Shown here piece by piece: positions 16,316 through 25,047 of a stretch of DNA of 31,598 bases (position 1 is its first letter; every line of letters begins with the position of its first letter). Source of the stretch: Akkermansiaceae bacterium UBA1315 (GTDB lineage: Bacteria; Verrucomicrobiota; Verrucomicrobiia; Verrucomicrobiales; Akkermansiaceae); the NCBI GenBank assembly GCA_002307065.1, contig DBTN01000024.1:1-31598 (forward strand), read 5' to 3'. The notes under the pieces are model-generated. The model did no database searches, was not told where the DNA came from, and saw only the letters and a list, made by a program, of their open reading frames with translations. The position numbers were made by a program, and so were the translations under genes.

Positions 16316-16349
16316 AAATACGGAAAATCACGAGAGCTCTCGTATTTTT
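16316..16349 (+). terminator. Possible terminator/attenuator upstream of RNase R gene
   Basis: ACGAG-AGCT-CTCGT (16330-16343) is a 5-bp hairpin with a 4-nt loop followed by A and six T, which resembles a short intrinsic terminator for rightward transcription. A competing pair, AAATACG (16316-16322) and CGTATTT (16341-16347), would sequester its 3' arm. It sits in the 227-base divergent region between the pseudopilin and RNase R genes. It could attenuate the RNase R transcript if the promoter lies to its left, or be incidental. Confidence 0.35.
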
Positions 16350-16500
16350 TCCCGATTACAACGTAAATACCTAATTCTCAGCCCTCCGTTCCACAATCTT
16401 TTTCTTCGTTCCGGAAACCTGCCGCCTCTCGTCAAAAACCATTTTAGATTCGCTAACCTTTGCCGTTGCGACAATCGAACGTAAGCGGCAAGGTTCCGTC

Positions 16501-19002
16501 ATGTCCGGTGAAAATCTGCGGGTCGATCTGCTTCAAATCATGCGCGCGAGCGGCTATCAGCCGATGACGAAATCCGAACTCGCGCGGAAATTGAAAATCC
16601 CCGCCGACGGTCGCGTCGCGCTCCGCCAGACCTTGGAAGCGCTGGTCGCCGACGGAACGGTCACTGAAGCGAAAAAAGCCCGCTATCAAATCCGCGAACG
16701 GGCGAAAAACCGGTTGAGCGGCACCTTGAAATTCCATCCGAAAGGACACGCGTTTTTCTTTCCAGATCTCACCGATCCCCAAAACGTCGCAACCGGGTTG
16801 GACCTGGTCTCCCTTTCCCGCATCCAAATCGGGCGACGCGACACCGCGACTTCGCTCGACGGCGACCGCGTTCTCATCTCGCTGCAAGCCCCCAACCCCC
16901 GCCGCCCGTTCCGCACCCGCAGCGAAATGGATTCCACTCCCGATGAACCGCGCGGAAAGGTCGAGCAAGTCCTCGCCCGTCGCTCCGGAAGATTGGTCGG
17001 CACGTTTCAACAAAACGGCGAATACCGGTGGATCGATTGCGACGATAAAGCAATCGAAGGCAGCGTCGATCTCGTCGGCGACACCACCGCGCAACCGGGC
17101 CAGTTGGTCGTCGTCGATCTCGAAGATTGGACAGACCGGTCCGTCACGCCGCGCGGCCGCATCATCGAAGTTCTCGGTTGGCCCGGCGATCCGGGCGTCG
17201 ACATCATTTCCGTGATCCACCGGTTCGGCCTTCGCACTTCTTTTCCGGACTCGGTCTTGGCCGAAGCCAGATCTGCACCGGAGGAACCCGAGCGCTCGGA
17301 AATCAAACGCCGCAAAGATTGGCGCGACAAGCTGGTCATCACCATCGATCCCGCCGATGCGAAAGATCATGACGATGCCATCTGGCTGGAAAAAACCAGC
17401 AAAGGTTGGACGCTCGCCGTGCACATCGCGGATGTTTCCCACTATGTAAAACCGGGCACCGAGCTCGATCGAGAAGCCAGCGAACGCGGCAACTCAACCT
17501 ATCTGGTCGACCGCGTCTTACCCATGCTTCCCACGGAGCTCAGCAATGGCATTTGTTCGCTGAAACCTGATGTTGATCGCCTGACCAAATGCGCGCTGTT
17601 AGAAATTTCTTCGACCGGTGAAATCACCAAAGCGAAATTCATCGACGCCGTCATTCACAGTCGCGCCAAACTTTCCTACGAACAGGCCCAAGCCATTCTC
17701 GACGGAAAACCGGCTCCAAAAGGCTCAGATCCTGAGCTTGCCGATTTAGTCAAAGAAGGCTGGAAACTCGCCTCGGTGTTGAGACGTCGACGCTTCGAGC
17801 AAGGAGCGCTCGATCTGGAAATGCCGGAAATCAAAGTGAAACTGGATGAAAAAGGTCACGCGACCGTTGTCGATCCCGTCATCCACACCGAAAGCCACCA
17901 ACTCGTCGAAGAATGCATGCTCGCCGCAAATGAAGCCGTGGCGAAAGTGCTGCGGGAAAAAATGAAACCGGCCATCTATCGGATTCACGAAGATCCCGAT
18001 CCATCCCGGCTGCTGGATTACACGGAAACTGCCAAACTCCATGGGTATAAACCTGGCGACCTCACCAACCGGTCACATATCCAAAAACTGTTAGATATCT
18101 CAAAAGGCAGCCCGGAAGAACATGTCATCAAGCTGGGTTTACTAAAAAGCCTCAAGCGCGCCGCCTATTCCGCAGAACCCTTGGGACATTATGGATTGGC
18201 AAAAGGTGACTACTGCCACTTCACCAGCCCGATCCGCCGTTATGCCGACCTCGTCGTCCACCGTGCACTCCAGCCGCTTTTGGAAAACCCGCCAAAACCG
18301 GTCGATCGCACGCCTTCTCAGGCCGAGCTTCGCGAATTTTCCCGACACATCTCCGATACCGAACGCACCTCCGCGGAAGCCGAAAGCGAGACAAAACAGG
18401 TCAAACTGTTAGAATATCTCCAACATATCTCCAAATCCGACGAACCACCGATCTTCGATGGACTCATCACCGACGTCCGACCGATGGGACTGATGGTGGA
18501 AATTCCATCGATGGGTGTCCGCGGCGTCGTCAAACGTGAAGATCTCCCAGGAGGCCGCTGGCGTTTCGAAGCGCACCGCATGGCATGGGTTTCCTACGAT
18601 GGCAAGATCGTGCAACTCGGCATGCGCCTTCCCCTGCGCGTTTCCTCCATCAACATGGAAAGACGTTTTGTCGATTTCACCATCGCCGGAAAACCGACCT
18701 CCGAAGGCACTCATAAAACTTCTGCTAAAACCGGTCGTCAGCAGCAGCAGCGCACGCCGATGAAGCACGGGAAATCTTCCGCCCCCGCGCCCACCGCGAG
18801 AAAATCCGCCAAACCGGTTGAACATAAATCCAGACCGGTCGAAGAAAAATCCACCGGTCGCTACGCCGCCCACCCGAAACCAAACTCACGCTCCGGTCGC
18901 TACGGAAACCCAGGCGAGTCCCAACAGGAAACACCGCCGTCTTATCCCACCGGAAAACGCAAGGGAGGCCCCAGCAAACCAAAGCGGCGAAAAAGAAAAT
19001 AG
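16501..19002 (+). CDS. rnr: Ribonuclease R (RNB/VacB exoribonuclease)
   Basis: RNase R is a processive 3'-5' exoribonuclease that degrades structured RNA in the cytoplasm and takes part in RNA quality control. The 833 residues show a winged-helix-like N-terminus (residues about 7-65, MTKSELARKLKIP), cold-shock/OB segments (GTLKFHPKGHAFFFPD), the RNB catalytic core with ITIDPADAKDHDDAIWLE (about 279-296, metal-binding Asp residues), HIADVSHYV, ERGNSTYLVDRVLPMLP, HFTSPIRRYADLVVHR, and an S1 domain at about 650-735 (GLITDVRPMGLMVEIPSMGVRGVV). The last 90 residues are a Lys/Arg/Gln/Pro-rich disordered tail ending KPKRRKRK, as in RNase R but not RNase II. ATG 16501 has no clear Shine-Dalgarno sequence. 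It converges with the DUF1080 gene. Confidence 0.96.
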   Translation: MSGENLRVDLLQIMRASGYQPMTKSELARKLKIPADGRVALRQTLEALVADGTVTEAKKARYQIRERAKNRLSGTLKFHPKGHAFFFPDLTDPQNVATGLDLVSLSRIQIGRRDTATSLDGDRVLISLQAPNPRRPFRTRSEMDSTPDEPRGKVEQVLARRSGRLVGTFQQNGEYRWIDCDDKAIEGSVDLVGDTTAQPGQLVVVDLEDWTDRSVTPRGRIIEVLGWPGDPGVDIISVIHRFGLRTSFPDSVLAEARSAPEEPERSEIKRRKDWRDKLVITIDPADAKDHDDAIWLEKTSKGWTLAVHIADVSHYVKPGTELDREASERGNSTYLVDRVLPMLPTELSNGICSLKPDVDRLTKCALLEISSTGEITKAKFIDAVIHSRAKLSYEQAQAILDGKPAPKGSDPELADLVKEGWKLASVLRRRRFEQGALDLEMPEIKVKLDEKGHATVVDPVIHTESHQLVEECMLAANEAVAKVLREKMKPAIYRIHEDPDPSRLLDYTETAKLHGYKPGDLTNRSHIQKLLDISKGSPEEHVIKLGLLKSLKRAAYSAEPLGHYGLAKGDYCHFTSPIRRYADLVVHRALQPLLENPPKPVDRTPSQAELREFSRHISDTERTSAEAESETKQVKLLEYLQHISKSDEPPIFDGLITDVRPMGLMVEIPSMGVRGVVKREDLPGGRWRFEAHRMAWVSYDGKIVQLGMRLPLRVSSINMERRFVDFTIAGKPTSEGTHKTSAKTGRQQQQRTPMKHGKSSAPAPTARKSAKPVEHKSRPVEEKSTGRYAAHPKPNSRSGRYGNPGESQQETPPSYPTGKRKGGPSKPKRRKRK

Positions 19003-19019
19003 TCGCTTAAACCGTCCGC

Positions 19020-19046
19020 AGATCTTGCTCCCCCCGAGCAAGATCT
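19020..19046. terminator. Perfect hairpin between convergent RNase R and DUF1080 genes
   Basis: AGATCTTGCTC and GAGCAAGATCT form an 11-bp perfect stem with a CCCCC loop, 18 bases after the RNase R stop and 32 bases from the DUF1080 stop. There is no T-run on either strand, so it is not a classical intrinsic terminator. Its position between convergent genes suggests it protects or defines the 3' end of one or both transcripts. Confidence 0.55.
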
Positions 19047-19077
19047 CAACGCCGCCGCGAAATGCGACACACCAGAA

Positions 19078-19725
19078 TCACTCAAGCTCGCGCAGCTTGA
19101 TGTCTTTCCAAGCGACTTGATAGGGACCGGTTCCTTTTTTGATCCCGTGAACTTGAAGGCCGATGAAACCTTTCGGATGGGTCGCAAAAATCTTCTCGTC
19201 CGTCAGATCTTCGATCAGTTCACCATTGGTCCAAACTCGGATCTGCGGGCCTTTCGCCCACATTTTGTAGTGATTCCATTCACCCTTTTTGAAAATCTGG
19301 TGAGGTTTCCGGCGTTCTTCGGGAGTCCGCCAGCCGCCGTCGAGACCTTCACCGTAAATATATCCGGCGACATTCTGGGTGATCTCTACCTGCGGACCAT
19401 TTCCCCGCCCCGTCGGGCCATCCTTGGTTTGCGAGCGGATTTGCACCCCAGAATTGAGCTCAGGGTCGACTTTTACGTCGAATTCCATCTCAAAATCATC
19501 GTATTCCTTTTCGGTCGAAAGGAAGGAATTCGGACTCCCTTCGCTGGTCGTGCCGACAATCATTCCCTCCGAGGCGACGTAGTTGGCAGATCCGTTATTC
19601 CGTTGCCAGCCGGAGAGCGACTTCCCATCAAACAAAGGCGCTCATTCCTTTTCAGCAGCGAAGCCGGAAGCCGTGGTCAACGCCGAGATGGCCCATAAAG
19701 ACAAGAATCGTTGGATTTTTATCAT
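19078..19725 (-). pseudogene. Exported DUF1080 (3-keto-disaccharide hydrolase) protein interrupted by in-frame TGA
   Basis: ATG 19725 opens a clear signal peptide (MIKIQRFLSLWAISALTTAS, then GFAAEKE). Codon 28 is TGA (19644-19642), and the same frame continues APLFDGKSLSGWQ and then 180 residues of a DUF1080 domain: NYVASEGMIVGT, DFEMEFDVKVDPELNSGVQIRSQ, GPQVEITQNVAGYIYGEG, GEWNHYKMWAKGPQIRVWTNG and GFIGLQVHG. In relatives the residue before the PLFDGK-type segment is often Trp, so TGG to TGA is the simplest change. DUF1080 domains are jelly-roll folds found in huge numbers in Verrucomicrobiota and Planctomycetota and act on sugars outside the cytoplasm. Without readthrough the product is either a 27-residue peptide or, from TTG 19635, an unexported domain. 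The gene itself ends with TGA, so TGA is a normal stop codon in this organism. Confidence 0.85.
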
Positions 19726-19813
19726 ACCGTCGGTTTTACGCTCGGATTTCCATCCGGCTTTCACCCCTTGTGGAAAACCACGACCACTTGAGGCAAAGTC
19801 GTTATTCCCGGGT

Positions 19814-19842
19814 TTGACCTGGCCATTCCGCTTCCGTATACC
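19814..19842 (+). promoter_or_regulatory. Predicted sigma-70 promoter of peptide deformylase gene
   Basis: TTGACC (19814-19819) and TATACC (19837-19842) are spaced by 17 bases, matching the -35 and -10 boxes at five and four of six positions. Transcription would start near 19849, leaving a leader of only about seven bases before ATG 19856, with no room for a ribosome binding site. Confidence 0.55.
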
Positions 19843-19855
19843 TCCCCCACGCGCC

Positions 19856-20413
19856 ATGATTCGTGAAATTGTTCAATACGGTGATCCCGTCCTCCGCCAA
19901 CGCTGCCGTCCCGTAACCGAGGTCGATGCGGCGTTGGTCGAACTGGCCGCAGATATGCTCGAAACCATGCACGACGCGAATGGTGTCGGTCTCGCCGCAC
20001 CGCAAATCGGCATCGATCTGCGCCTCGCCGTCATTGACGTTTCCCACGATCCTGAATGCATTTCTTATCTCATCGTCAACGGCCAACACGCCGAACTGGG
20101 TTCGATCATGCCTTTGATCTTCATCAATCCAGAGCTCGAATTCGGGCAGGAGAAGGAATTTGGCCTCGAAGGATGCCTGAGTATCCAAGGCATCCGCTCG
20201 GATGTCCGGCGGCCTGCTGAAGTGCGAGCAACCCTACCACAACTCGATGGTTCCGTGTTAGTCGTAGAAACGGACGGCCTGCTTGCCAGAGCCCTCCAAC
20301 ACGAAATCGACCATCTCAACGGCGTGCTTTTTGTCGACCGCTTGCCTGCGGCCGCGAAGGTGTCGATGAAAAACCGATTACGGAAACTCCTGGAAAATCA
20401 GGAATCCCGCTGA
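19856..20413 (+). CDS. def: Peptide deformylase
   Basis: Peptide deformylase removes the formyl group from the N-terminal methionine of new proteins, using a bound metal (usually iron). All three family motifs are intact in the 185 residues: GVGLAAPQ (43-50), EGCLS (105-109, metal ligand Cys107) and QHEIDHLNG (148-156, ligands His149 and His153, catalytic Glu150). The start at ATG 19856 (MIREIVQYGDPVLR) fits the family; the frame is open further upstream but that part overlaps the divergent DUF1080 gene. No methionyl-tRNA formyltransferase gene follows, unlike the common def-fmt pair. Confidence 0.97.
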   Translation: MIREIVQYGDPVLRQRCRPVTEVDAALVELAADMLETMHDANGVGLAAPQIGIDLRLAVIDVSHDPECISYLIVNGQHAELGSIMPLIFINPELEFGQEKEFGLEGCLSIQGIRSDVRRPAEVRATLPQLDGSVLVVETDGLLARALQHEIDHLNGVLFVDRLPAAAKVSMKNRLRKLLENQESR

Positions 20414-20492
20414 TTTTTGTAGAGACTTTTTCCTTTCGATCGGCTTTATTTGGTCACAGAATCACTCTCCAGCCTTCTCCCCCGTTTACACC

Positions 20493-21347
20493 ATGAGTAA
20501 CACACGCGGCATCTTTGAAAGTTCAGCGAATCCCGAAGGGCAAAGCCCTTTTTCTGCGGTTTCCGATACGAACAGTCCCTTTATCCCAGCTCCTCGCACC
20601 GATTCTCCGTTCGCTGCGGTGGAGGATACGGACATCTCAAGATACGAGGACGGCGGAAAAATTTCCAAGCTGCCCGAGCGTCGTCGGATGGCGGATCATT
20701 CGCAGCACCCCGCTGACTCATCGGAAGGGTTTGGCTTCGACGCCCCACCACCATCGCTCGGTCCACTGCCTTTCCATCCGCTCGCAGCGTCCCCTTTCGT
20801 TCCGGTGCAGCCGTCCCGCCCTGCTCAGCAGGCGGCAAGACCCGCTCCATTCATCCCGGTGGAAAAAGCGCCAGCTCCAGCGCCCCAACCTCCGGCTTTC
20901 AATCCGCCCACTTGGCCGGTCGCTTCGGCAGCCCCTTCCCTTTCCCAGGCTCAGGCCCCGGCACCTGCCGCGCAGACACCGCCGCCCCAACCTGCTCCTC
21001 AAGAGCCGGAATCGAACTCGATCCGCCAGCTCGAACTTCGGGCCATCTTTGGATTGGATCGAGAAATGTCGGAGGAAGAAATTCTTCAGCGGGCACGCAG
21101 CCTTCCGGGTATCCGGCATTGTGCGCGGATCAGTTCACAGCATATGGCAACTATTGACGCCACCCGTCAGGTTTTGGCCAGCCTGGGCTTCAATTCCGGA
21201 CCTCTGCATCTCTCTGTCGGCTCGATCCCCGTTGACTTCATCCGCGAAGGAAACGTCCTTCTCGCCATTCACACCGAAGGAAATTTCAGCCCCGGTGTTC
21301 GTGAGACGCTCATGCTGATGGCTCGCGAGTTGGGTCGTATGGCTTGA
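20493..21347 (+). CDS. Proline-rich protein with SPF repeats and possible roadblock-like C-terminus
   Basis: The 284-residue protein has two parts. Residues 1-175 are low-complexity and probably disordered: an N-terminal ten-residue repeat with SPF at 18, 28 and 38, further SPF at 100 and APF at 118, then a Pro/Ala/Gln-rich linker. Residues 176-284 form a compact domain: IRQLELRAIFGLDREMSEEEILQRARSLPG is not assigned, and the final segment (LHLSVGSIPVDFIREGNVLLAIHTEG, then VRETLMLMARELGRM) resembles the second half of roadblock/LC7 proteins, which act as small GTPase partners and scaffolds. I do not recognise the whole protein. It has no signal peptide, so it is cytoplasmic. Its stop is 30 bases before the 5-oxoprolinase start, but functional linkage is unproven. 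Confidence 0.7.
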   Translation: MSNTRGIFESSANPEGQSPFSAVSDTNSPFIPAPRTDSPFAAVEDTDISRYEDGGKISKLPERRRMADHSQHPADSSEGFGFDAPPPSLGPLPFHPLAASPFVPVQPSRPAQQAARPAPFIPVEKAPAPAPQPPAFNPPTWPVASAAPSLSQAQAPAPAAQTPPPQPAPQEPESNSIRQLELRAIFGLDREMSEEEILQRARSLPGIRHCARISSQHMATIDATRQVLASLGFNSGPLHLSVGSIPVDFIREGNVLLAIHTEGNFSPGVRETLMLMARELGRMA

Positions 21348-21377
21348 TGTTTCTCAGCGATCCGGCGAAGCTGCCGC

Positions 21378-24300
21378 GTGGCTGAAATTTGGAAAGTTCG
21401 CGCCGATACCGGTGGCACGTTCACCGACGCGTGGGCGCTTTCGCCCTCGGGCCAAGAGCGCCGTTGCAAAGTTCTATCTGATGGCTCTCTCGTCTTCCGA
21501 ATCGCCGACCGCAAGCCGACGAACTGGATCGATCTGGGAAAACCGCACGGTCTCGACGAGGCAAGCCTGATCGGTTTCGAAGCGGAAAACGCGGGCAAAG
21601 TCATTGCCGAAAGCAACAACGGGCGATGGCTGCAGCTTTCCCTGCCCCTGACTTCCGATCGTCTGGTCCTCCGAACCGGCGAGGAAGCACCGGTCGTAGC
21701 CGCGAGATTGTTAACCGGCACGCCCGTGGGAATCGCGCTGCCTCCCATGGATTTCCGAGTCGCCACGACGCGTGGTACCAACGCGCTGCTGGAAAGAAAA
21801 GGTGCCAGGACCGTCTTGTTTGTGACGAAAGGTTTTGGCGATCTGTTAGAGATCCGCGATCAACGCCGCGCCGCGTTATTTTCCCTGAACCAACCGGTTG
21901 AGGAAACGTTGGTCGAAGGCGTCTGCGAAATCGCCGGGAGACTCGATGCACATGGAAACTTCATCGAAAAACCGGATGAAGCCTCTGTTCGATCCGCAGC
22001 AAAGGCATGGCTCGACCAAGGAATCGAAGTCGCAGCCGTCGCGATTTTACACGCATGGAAAAACCCGGAAATGGAAAACCGGATTGCGGCTTGGCTGCTC
22101 AATGAAGGATTTTCCCACGTCACCACCTCGTCCGGAGTGGCACCGGTCATCCGATTTTTACCCCGGCTCGAAACCGCCGTCGCCGATGCCTGGCTCGCGC
22201 CGATCATGCGGCAATTCACCGGTCGAGTCGCGGCGGCGATGGGCTCGGGCGAACCGTGGATGATGACCAGCGCCGGAGGACTGGTGGCGGCGTCGCGTTA
22301 TCAACCGAAAGATTCGCTCCTTTCCGGCCCGGCTGGCGGTTTAGTCGGCGCGGCGGCGGTTGCTCGTGCCGCCGGTTTTCCGAAAGTTCTCACCTTCGAC
22401 ATGGGTGGCACCAGCACCGATGTGGCGCGAATCGATGGCCCATTCGCCTTTCGCTACGAACAGGAAATCGGACCGGCGCGGGTATTAGCTCCGGCTTTAA
22501 AAATCGAAACGGTGGCGGCGGGCGGAGGCTCGATCTGCCGCTGGCATTTGGGACGGTTGGAAGTCGGCCCGGAAAGCGCGGGATCCATTCCTGGGCCCGC
22601 CTGTTACGGACGCGGCGGACCTTTGACGGTGACCGATGTCAATCTGCTGCTCGGGCTGATGAATGCGGAGGGCGCGGGCATTCCGCTCGACGAAAAACCG
22701 GCGCGGGATGAATTGCGAAAGGTGATGGCGGCGATGAAAAACGACGGTGTCGATCCGGGAGAGGAGTTTGACTTGTTGACCGGATTGCGCTCGATCGCCG
22801 TCGAAAAAATGGCGGAAGCGATCCGAAGCGTTTCTTTGGCGGAAGGTCACGCGCCGGAAAACTTCGCGCTGTTCGCGTTCGGCGGCGCGGGTCCGCAACA
22901 CGCGTGCGCCGTCGCGGAACGGCTTGGAATTTCCACGGTGCTCGTTCCGGGGGATGCCGGTTTGCTCAGCGCCTGGGGGCTGAACGAAGCCCGTCGGCAA
23001 GAACAAGAAGTCCGGCAGATTCTAAAACCGCTGCACGAAACCGGTTTGCAAAAAATCTGGAGCGAACTCGCGAACGCGGCGACCGAAAAACTCGGCATCC
23101 CCCGCCCGGCATTTCGGTGGCTCATTCAATTGCGATTGCTCGGGCAAGACACGCCGATCGATCTTGAGGCGACCGATTTTGATGAATCCGAAAGCGCGAT
23201 CCGCCACCGGTTCGCCGAAGCCTACGAAACGCTTTACGGATACCTGCCCTCGCCCTCGCGAATCATCGAGTGTGTGACCTTGCGCGTCATCGCCGAGGAA
23301 GCGGCACCCCAAATGGTTTCCGAACAATTTGGCGAAGCCGAAACGACCGGCCCGAAAATTTTCCAAGACCGGTTCAGCACCTGCGTGCTACCGAACGGCT
23401 GGAGTTTGAGACGAGGAGACCAATCGACGCTTCTGTTAGAAAAACAGACGACGAACGATTCATCTTCCGCCCTTTCCGCGATGGATGGAGAAATCCGTGC
23501 CGCGCTTTTCCGCAGCCGCTTCGAAGGGCTGGTGACGGAAATGGGAACCTTGATTCGACGCACCGCACTTTCAGCCAATATCAAAGAGCGGCTGGATTAT
23601 TCCTGCGCGCTGCTGGATCCGAACGGGAAACTGATCGTCAACGCGCCGCATGTTCCGGTCCACTTGGGCGCGCTGGGAGTCTGCGTCCGCGAAGTCGCGA
23701 CCCGCCTCGACCTGCAACCGGGCGATGTCGCGGTGACGAACCACCCTGCGGCAGGTGGATCACATTTACCGGACGTCACGGTCATCGCCGCGGCGTTCGA
23801 CGCGGAAGGGAAACGCATCGGCTACGTCGCCAATCGGGCACATCACGCGGAGATCGGCGGCATGGCGCCCGGCTCGATGCCCGCTGCGGCGCGCTGTCTC
23901 GCGGAAGAAGGTGTGGTGATTTCTCCCATGAAATGGATCGAAACCGGAGTGATGAAAACCGGTTTGATCGAGAGTTTATTACTAGAGGCACCGTATCCAT
24001 CGCGTCGCCCTGCCGAAAATATCGCCGACCTCGAAGCGCAGGTCGCGTCAGTGGCGCATGGGGTGACCACTCTCGAATCCCTCGCGGCCGTCCACGGTGG
24101 CGATGTGGTCCGTGACGAAATGTCCGGCATTCTCAACCGTTCGGAAAAGCTGATGCGTGGTTTGCTTTCAGAAACTCAAAACGTCCGTTACTCGCGGGAT
24201 GAAACTTTGGATGACGGAACAAAACTCGCCGTTTCTCTCAGCGTCCACGACGACCAGTTGACCGTGGATTTTACCGGTTCTGGAAACGTTCATCCAAGAA

Positions 24301-25016
24301 ACCTCAATGCCACACCGGCAATCGTCCGCAGTGTTTTGTTATATGTTCTGAGACTTTGGTTGGATGAGGATGTGCCGCTGAATGAAGGTCTGTTAGAGCC
24401 GGTTGAGATCGTTTTACCCACCGGTTTCCTCAATCCGGAATTTCCCGAAGATCCACTGGATTGCCCTGCCGTCGTCGGTGGAAATGTCGAAACCAGCCAA
24501 CGTCTCACCGACTTGCTTTTGGCAGCTCTCGGACTTTGCGCCCACGGGCCGGGAACGATGAACAACTTTCTTTTTGGAAACGACCGGTTTGGTTATTACG
24601 AAACGATTGCCGGTGGCGCGGGTGCCGGTCCGGGCTTCGACGGAAAAAGCAGCCGTCATGTCCACATGACGAACACCGCGATCACCGATCCGGAAATTCT
24701 GGAGCACCGGTTTCCCGTGCGTTTGCACCGGTTTGCAAAACGAACCGGTTCCGGCGGAACGGGCAAATATTCCGGCGGCGACGGCGTGATTCGCGAAATC
24801 GAATTTCTCGAACCGATGACCGTATCCTTTCTAACCGAACGCCGCCTCACCTGCCCCGAAGGCATGAACGGCGGAAGCAACGGAAAACCCGGATCTCAAA
24901 CCCGCATCAAAATTTCCGGAGAATCCGAACCCTTACCTGGAGCCATCACCTACTCTGCCGAAGCCGGAGAACGCGTCATCATCGAAACTCCCGGCGGCGG
25001 CGGGTGGGAATATTAA
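21378..25016 (+). CDS. 5-oxoprolinase-type hydantoinase, HyuA-HyuB fusion
   Basis: A 1212-residue fusion of the two hydantoinase/oxoprolinase halves. The N-terminal HyuA half has the actin-like ATP site VRADTGGTFTDAWAL (7-21), TTRGTNALLERKG, and the second phosphate motif FDMGGTSTDVARIDG (about 340-354), then GGGSICRW and SAGSIPGPACYGRGGPLTVTD. The HyuB half begins about residue 701 (IRAALFRSRFEGLVTEMGTLIRRTALSANIKERLDYS) and contains GDVAVTNHPAAGGSHLPDVTV, ANRAHHAEIGGMAPGSMP, and the C-terminal GGGGW. Fused forms of this length are ATP-dependent 5-oxoprolinases that turn pyroglutamate into glutamate in eukaryotes and some bacteria; others act on hydantoins or acetophenone, so substrate is inferred. 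The start is GTG 21378; no good Shine-Dalgarno sequence precedes it. Confidence 0.92.
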   Translation: MAEIWKVRADTGGTFTDAWALSPSGQERRCKVLSDGSLVFRIADRKPTNWIDLGKPHGLDEASLIGFEAENAGKVIAESNNGRWLQLSLPLTSDRLVLRTGEEAPVVAARLLTGTPVGIALPPMDFRVATTRGTNALLERKGARTVLFVTKGFGDLLEIRDQRRAALFSLNQPVEETLVEGVCEIAGRLDAHGNFIEKPDEASVRSAAKAWLDQGIEVAAVAILHAWKNPEMENRIAAWLLNEGFSHVTTSSGVAPVIRFLPRLETAVADAWLAPIMRQFTGRVAAAMGSGEPWMMTSAGGLVAASRYQPKDSLLSGPAGGLVGAAAVARAAGFPKVLTFDMGGTSTDVARIDGPFAFRYEQEIGPARVLAPALKIETVAAGGGSICRWHLGRLEVGPESAGSIPGPACYGRGGPLTVTDVNLLLGLMNAEGAGIPLDEKPARDELRKVMAAMKNDGVDPGEEFDLLTGLRSIAVEKMAEAIRSVSLAEGHAPENFALFAFGGAGPQHACAVAERLGISTVLVPGDAGLLSAWGLNEARRQEQEVRQILKPLHETGLQKIWSELANAATEKLGIPRPAFRWLIQLRLLGQDTPIDLEATDFDESESAIRHRFAEAYETLYGYLPSPSRIIECVTLRVIAEEAAPQMVSEQFGEAETTGPKIFQDRFSTCVLPNGWSLRRGDQSTLLLEKQTTNDSSSALSAMDGEIRAALFRSRFEGLVTEMGTLIRRTALSANIKERLDYSCALLDPNGKLIVNAPHVPVHLGALGVCVREVATRLDLQPGDVAVTNHPAAGGSHLPDVTVIAAAFDAEGKRIGYVANRAHHAEIGGMAPGSMPAAARCLAEEGVVISPMKWIETGVMKTGLIESLLLEAPYPSRRPAENIADLEAQVASVAHGVTTLESLAAVHGGDVVRDEMSGILNRSEKLMRGLLSETQNVRYSRDETLDDGTKLAVSLSVHDDQLTVDFTGSGNVHPRNLNATPAIVRSVLLYVLRLWLDEDVPLNEGLLEPVEIVLPTGFLNPEFPEDPLDCPAVVGGNVETSQRLTDLLLAALGLCAHGPGTMNNFLFGNDRFGYYETIAGGAGAGPGFDGKSSRHVHMTNTAITDPEILEHRFPVRLHRFAKRTGSGGTGKYSGGDGVIREIEFLEPMTVSFLTERRLTCPEGMNGGSNGKPGSQTRIKISGESEPLPGAITYSAEAGERVIIETPGGGGWEY

Positions 25017-25047
25017 CTTCGTTAACCGTTCGCCTCGGAATCGAAAA

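Noticed and set aside
16453..17442. Minus-strand open frame of about 330 codons inside rnr
   Set aside because: It lies opposite the N-terminal half of a clear RNase R gene and its product is low-complexity with no family resemblance.
19642..19644. TGA as selenocysteine or as a reassigned Trp codon
   Set aside because: Several intact genes (DUF1810, selO, cassette genes B and D) stop at TGA, no SECIS-like hairpin directly follows the codon, and DUF1080 has no known redox residue at this site.
19583..19855. Extended N-terminus for peptide deformylase
   Set aside because: It overlaps the divergent DUF1080 signal-peptide region and the predicted promoter; the family begins at MIREIVQYGDP.
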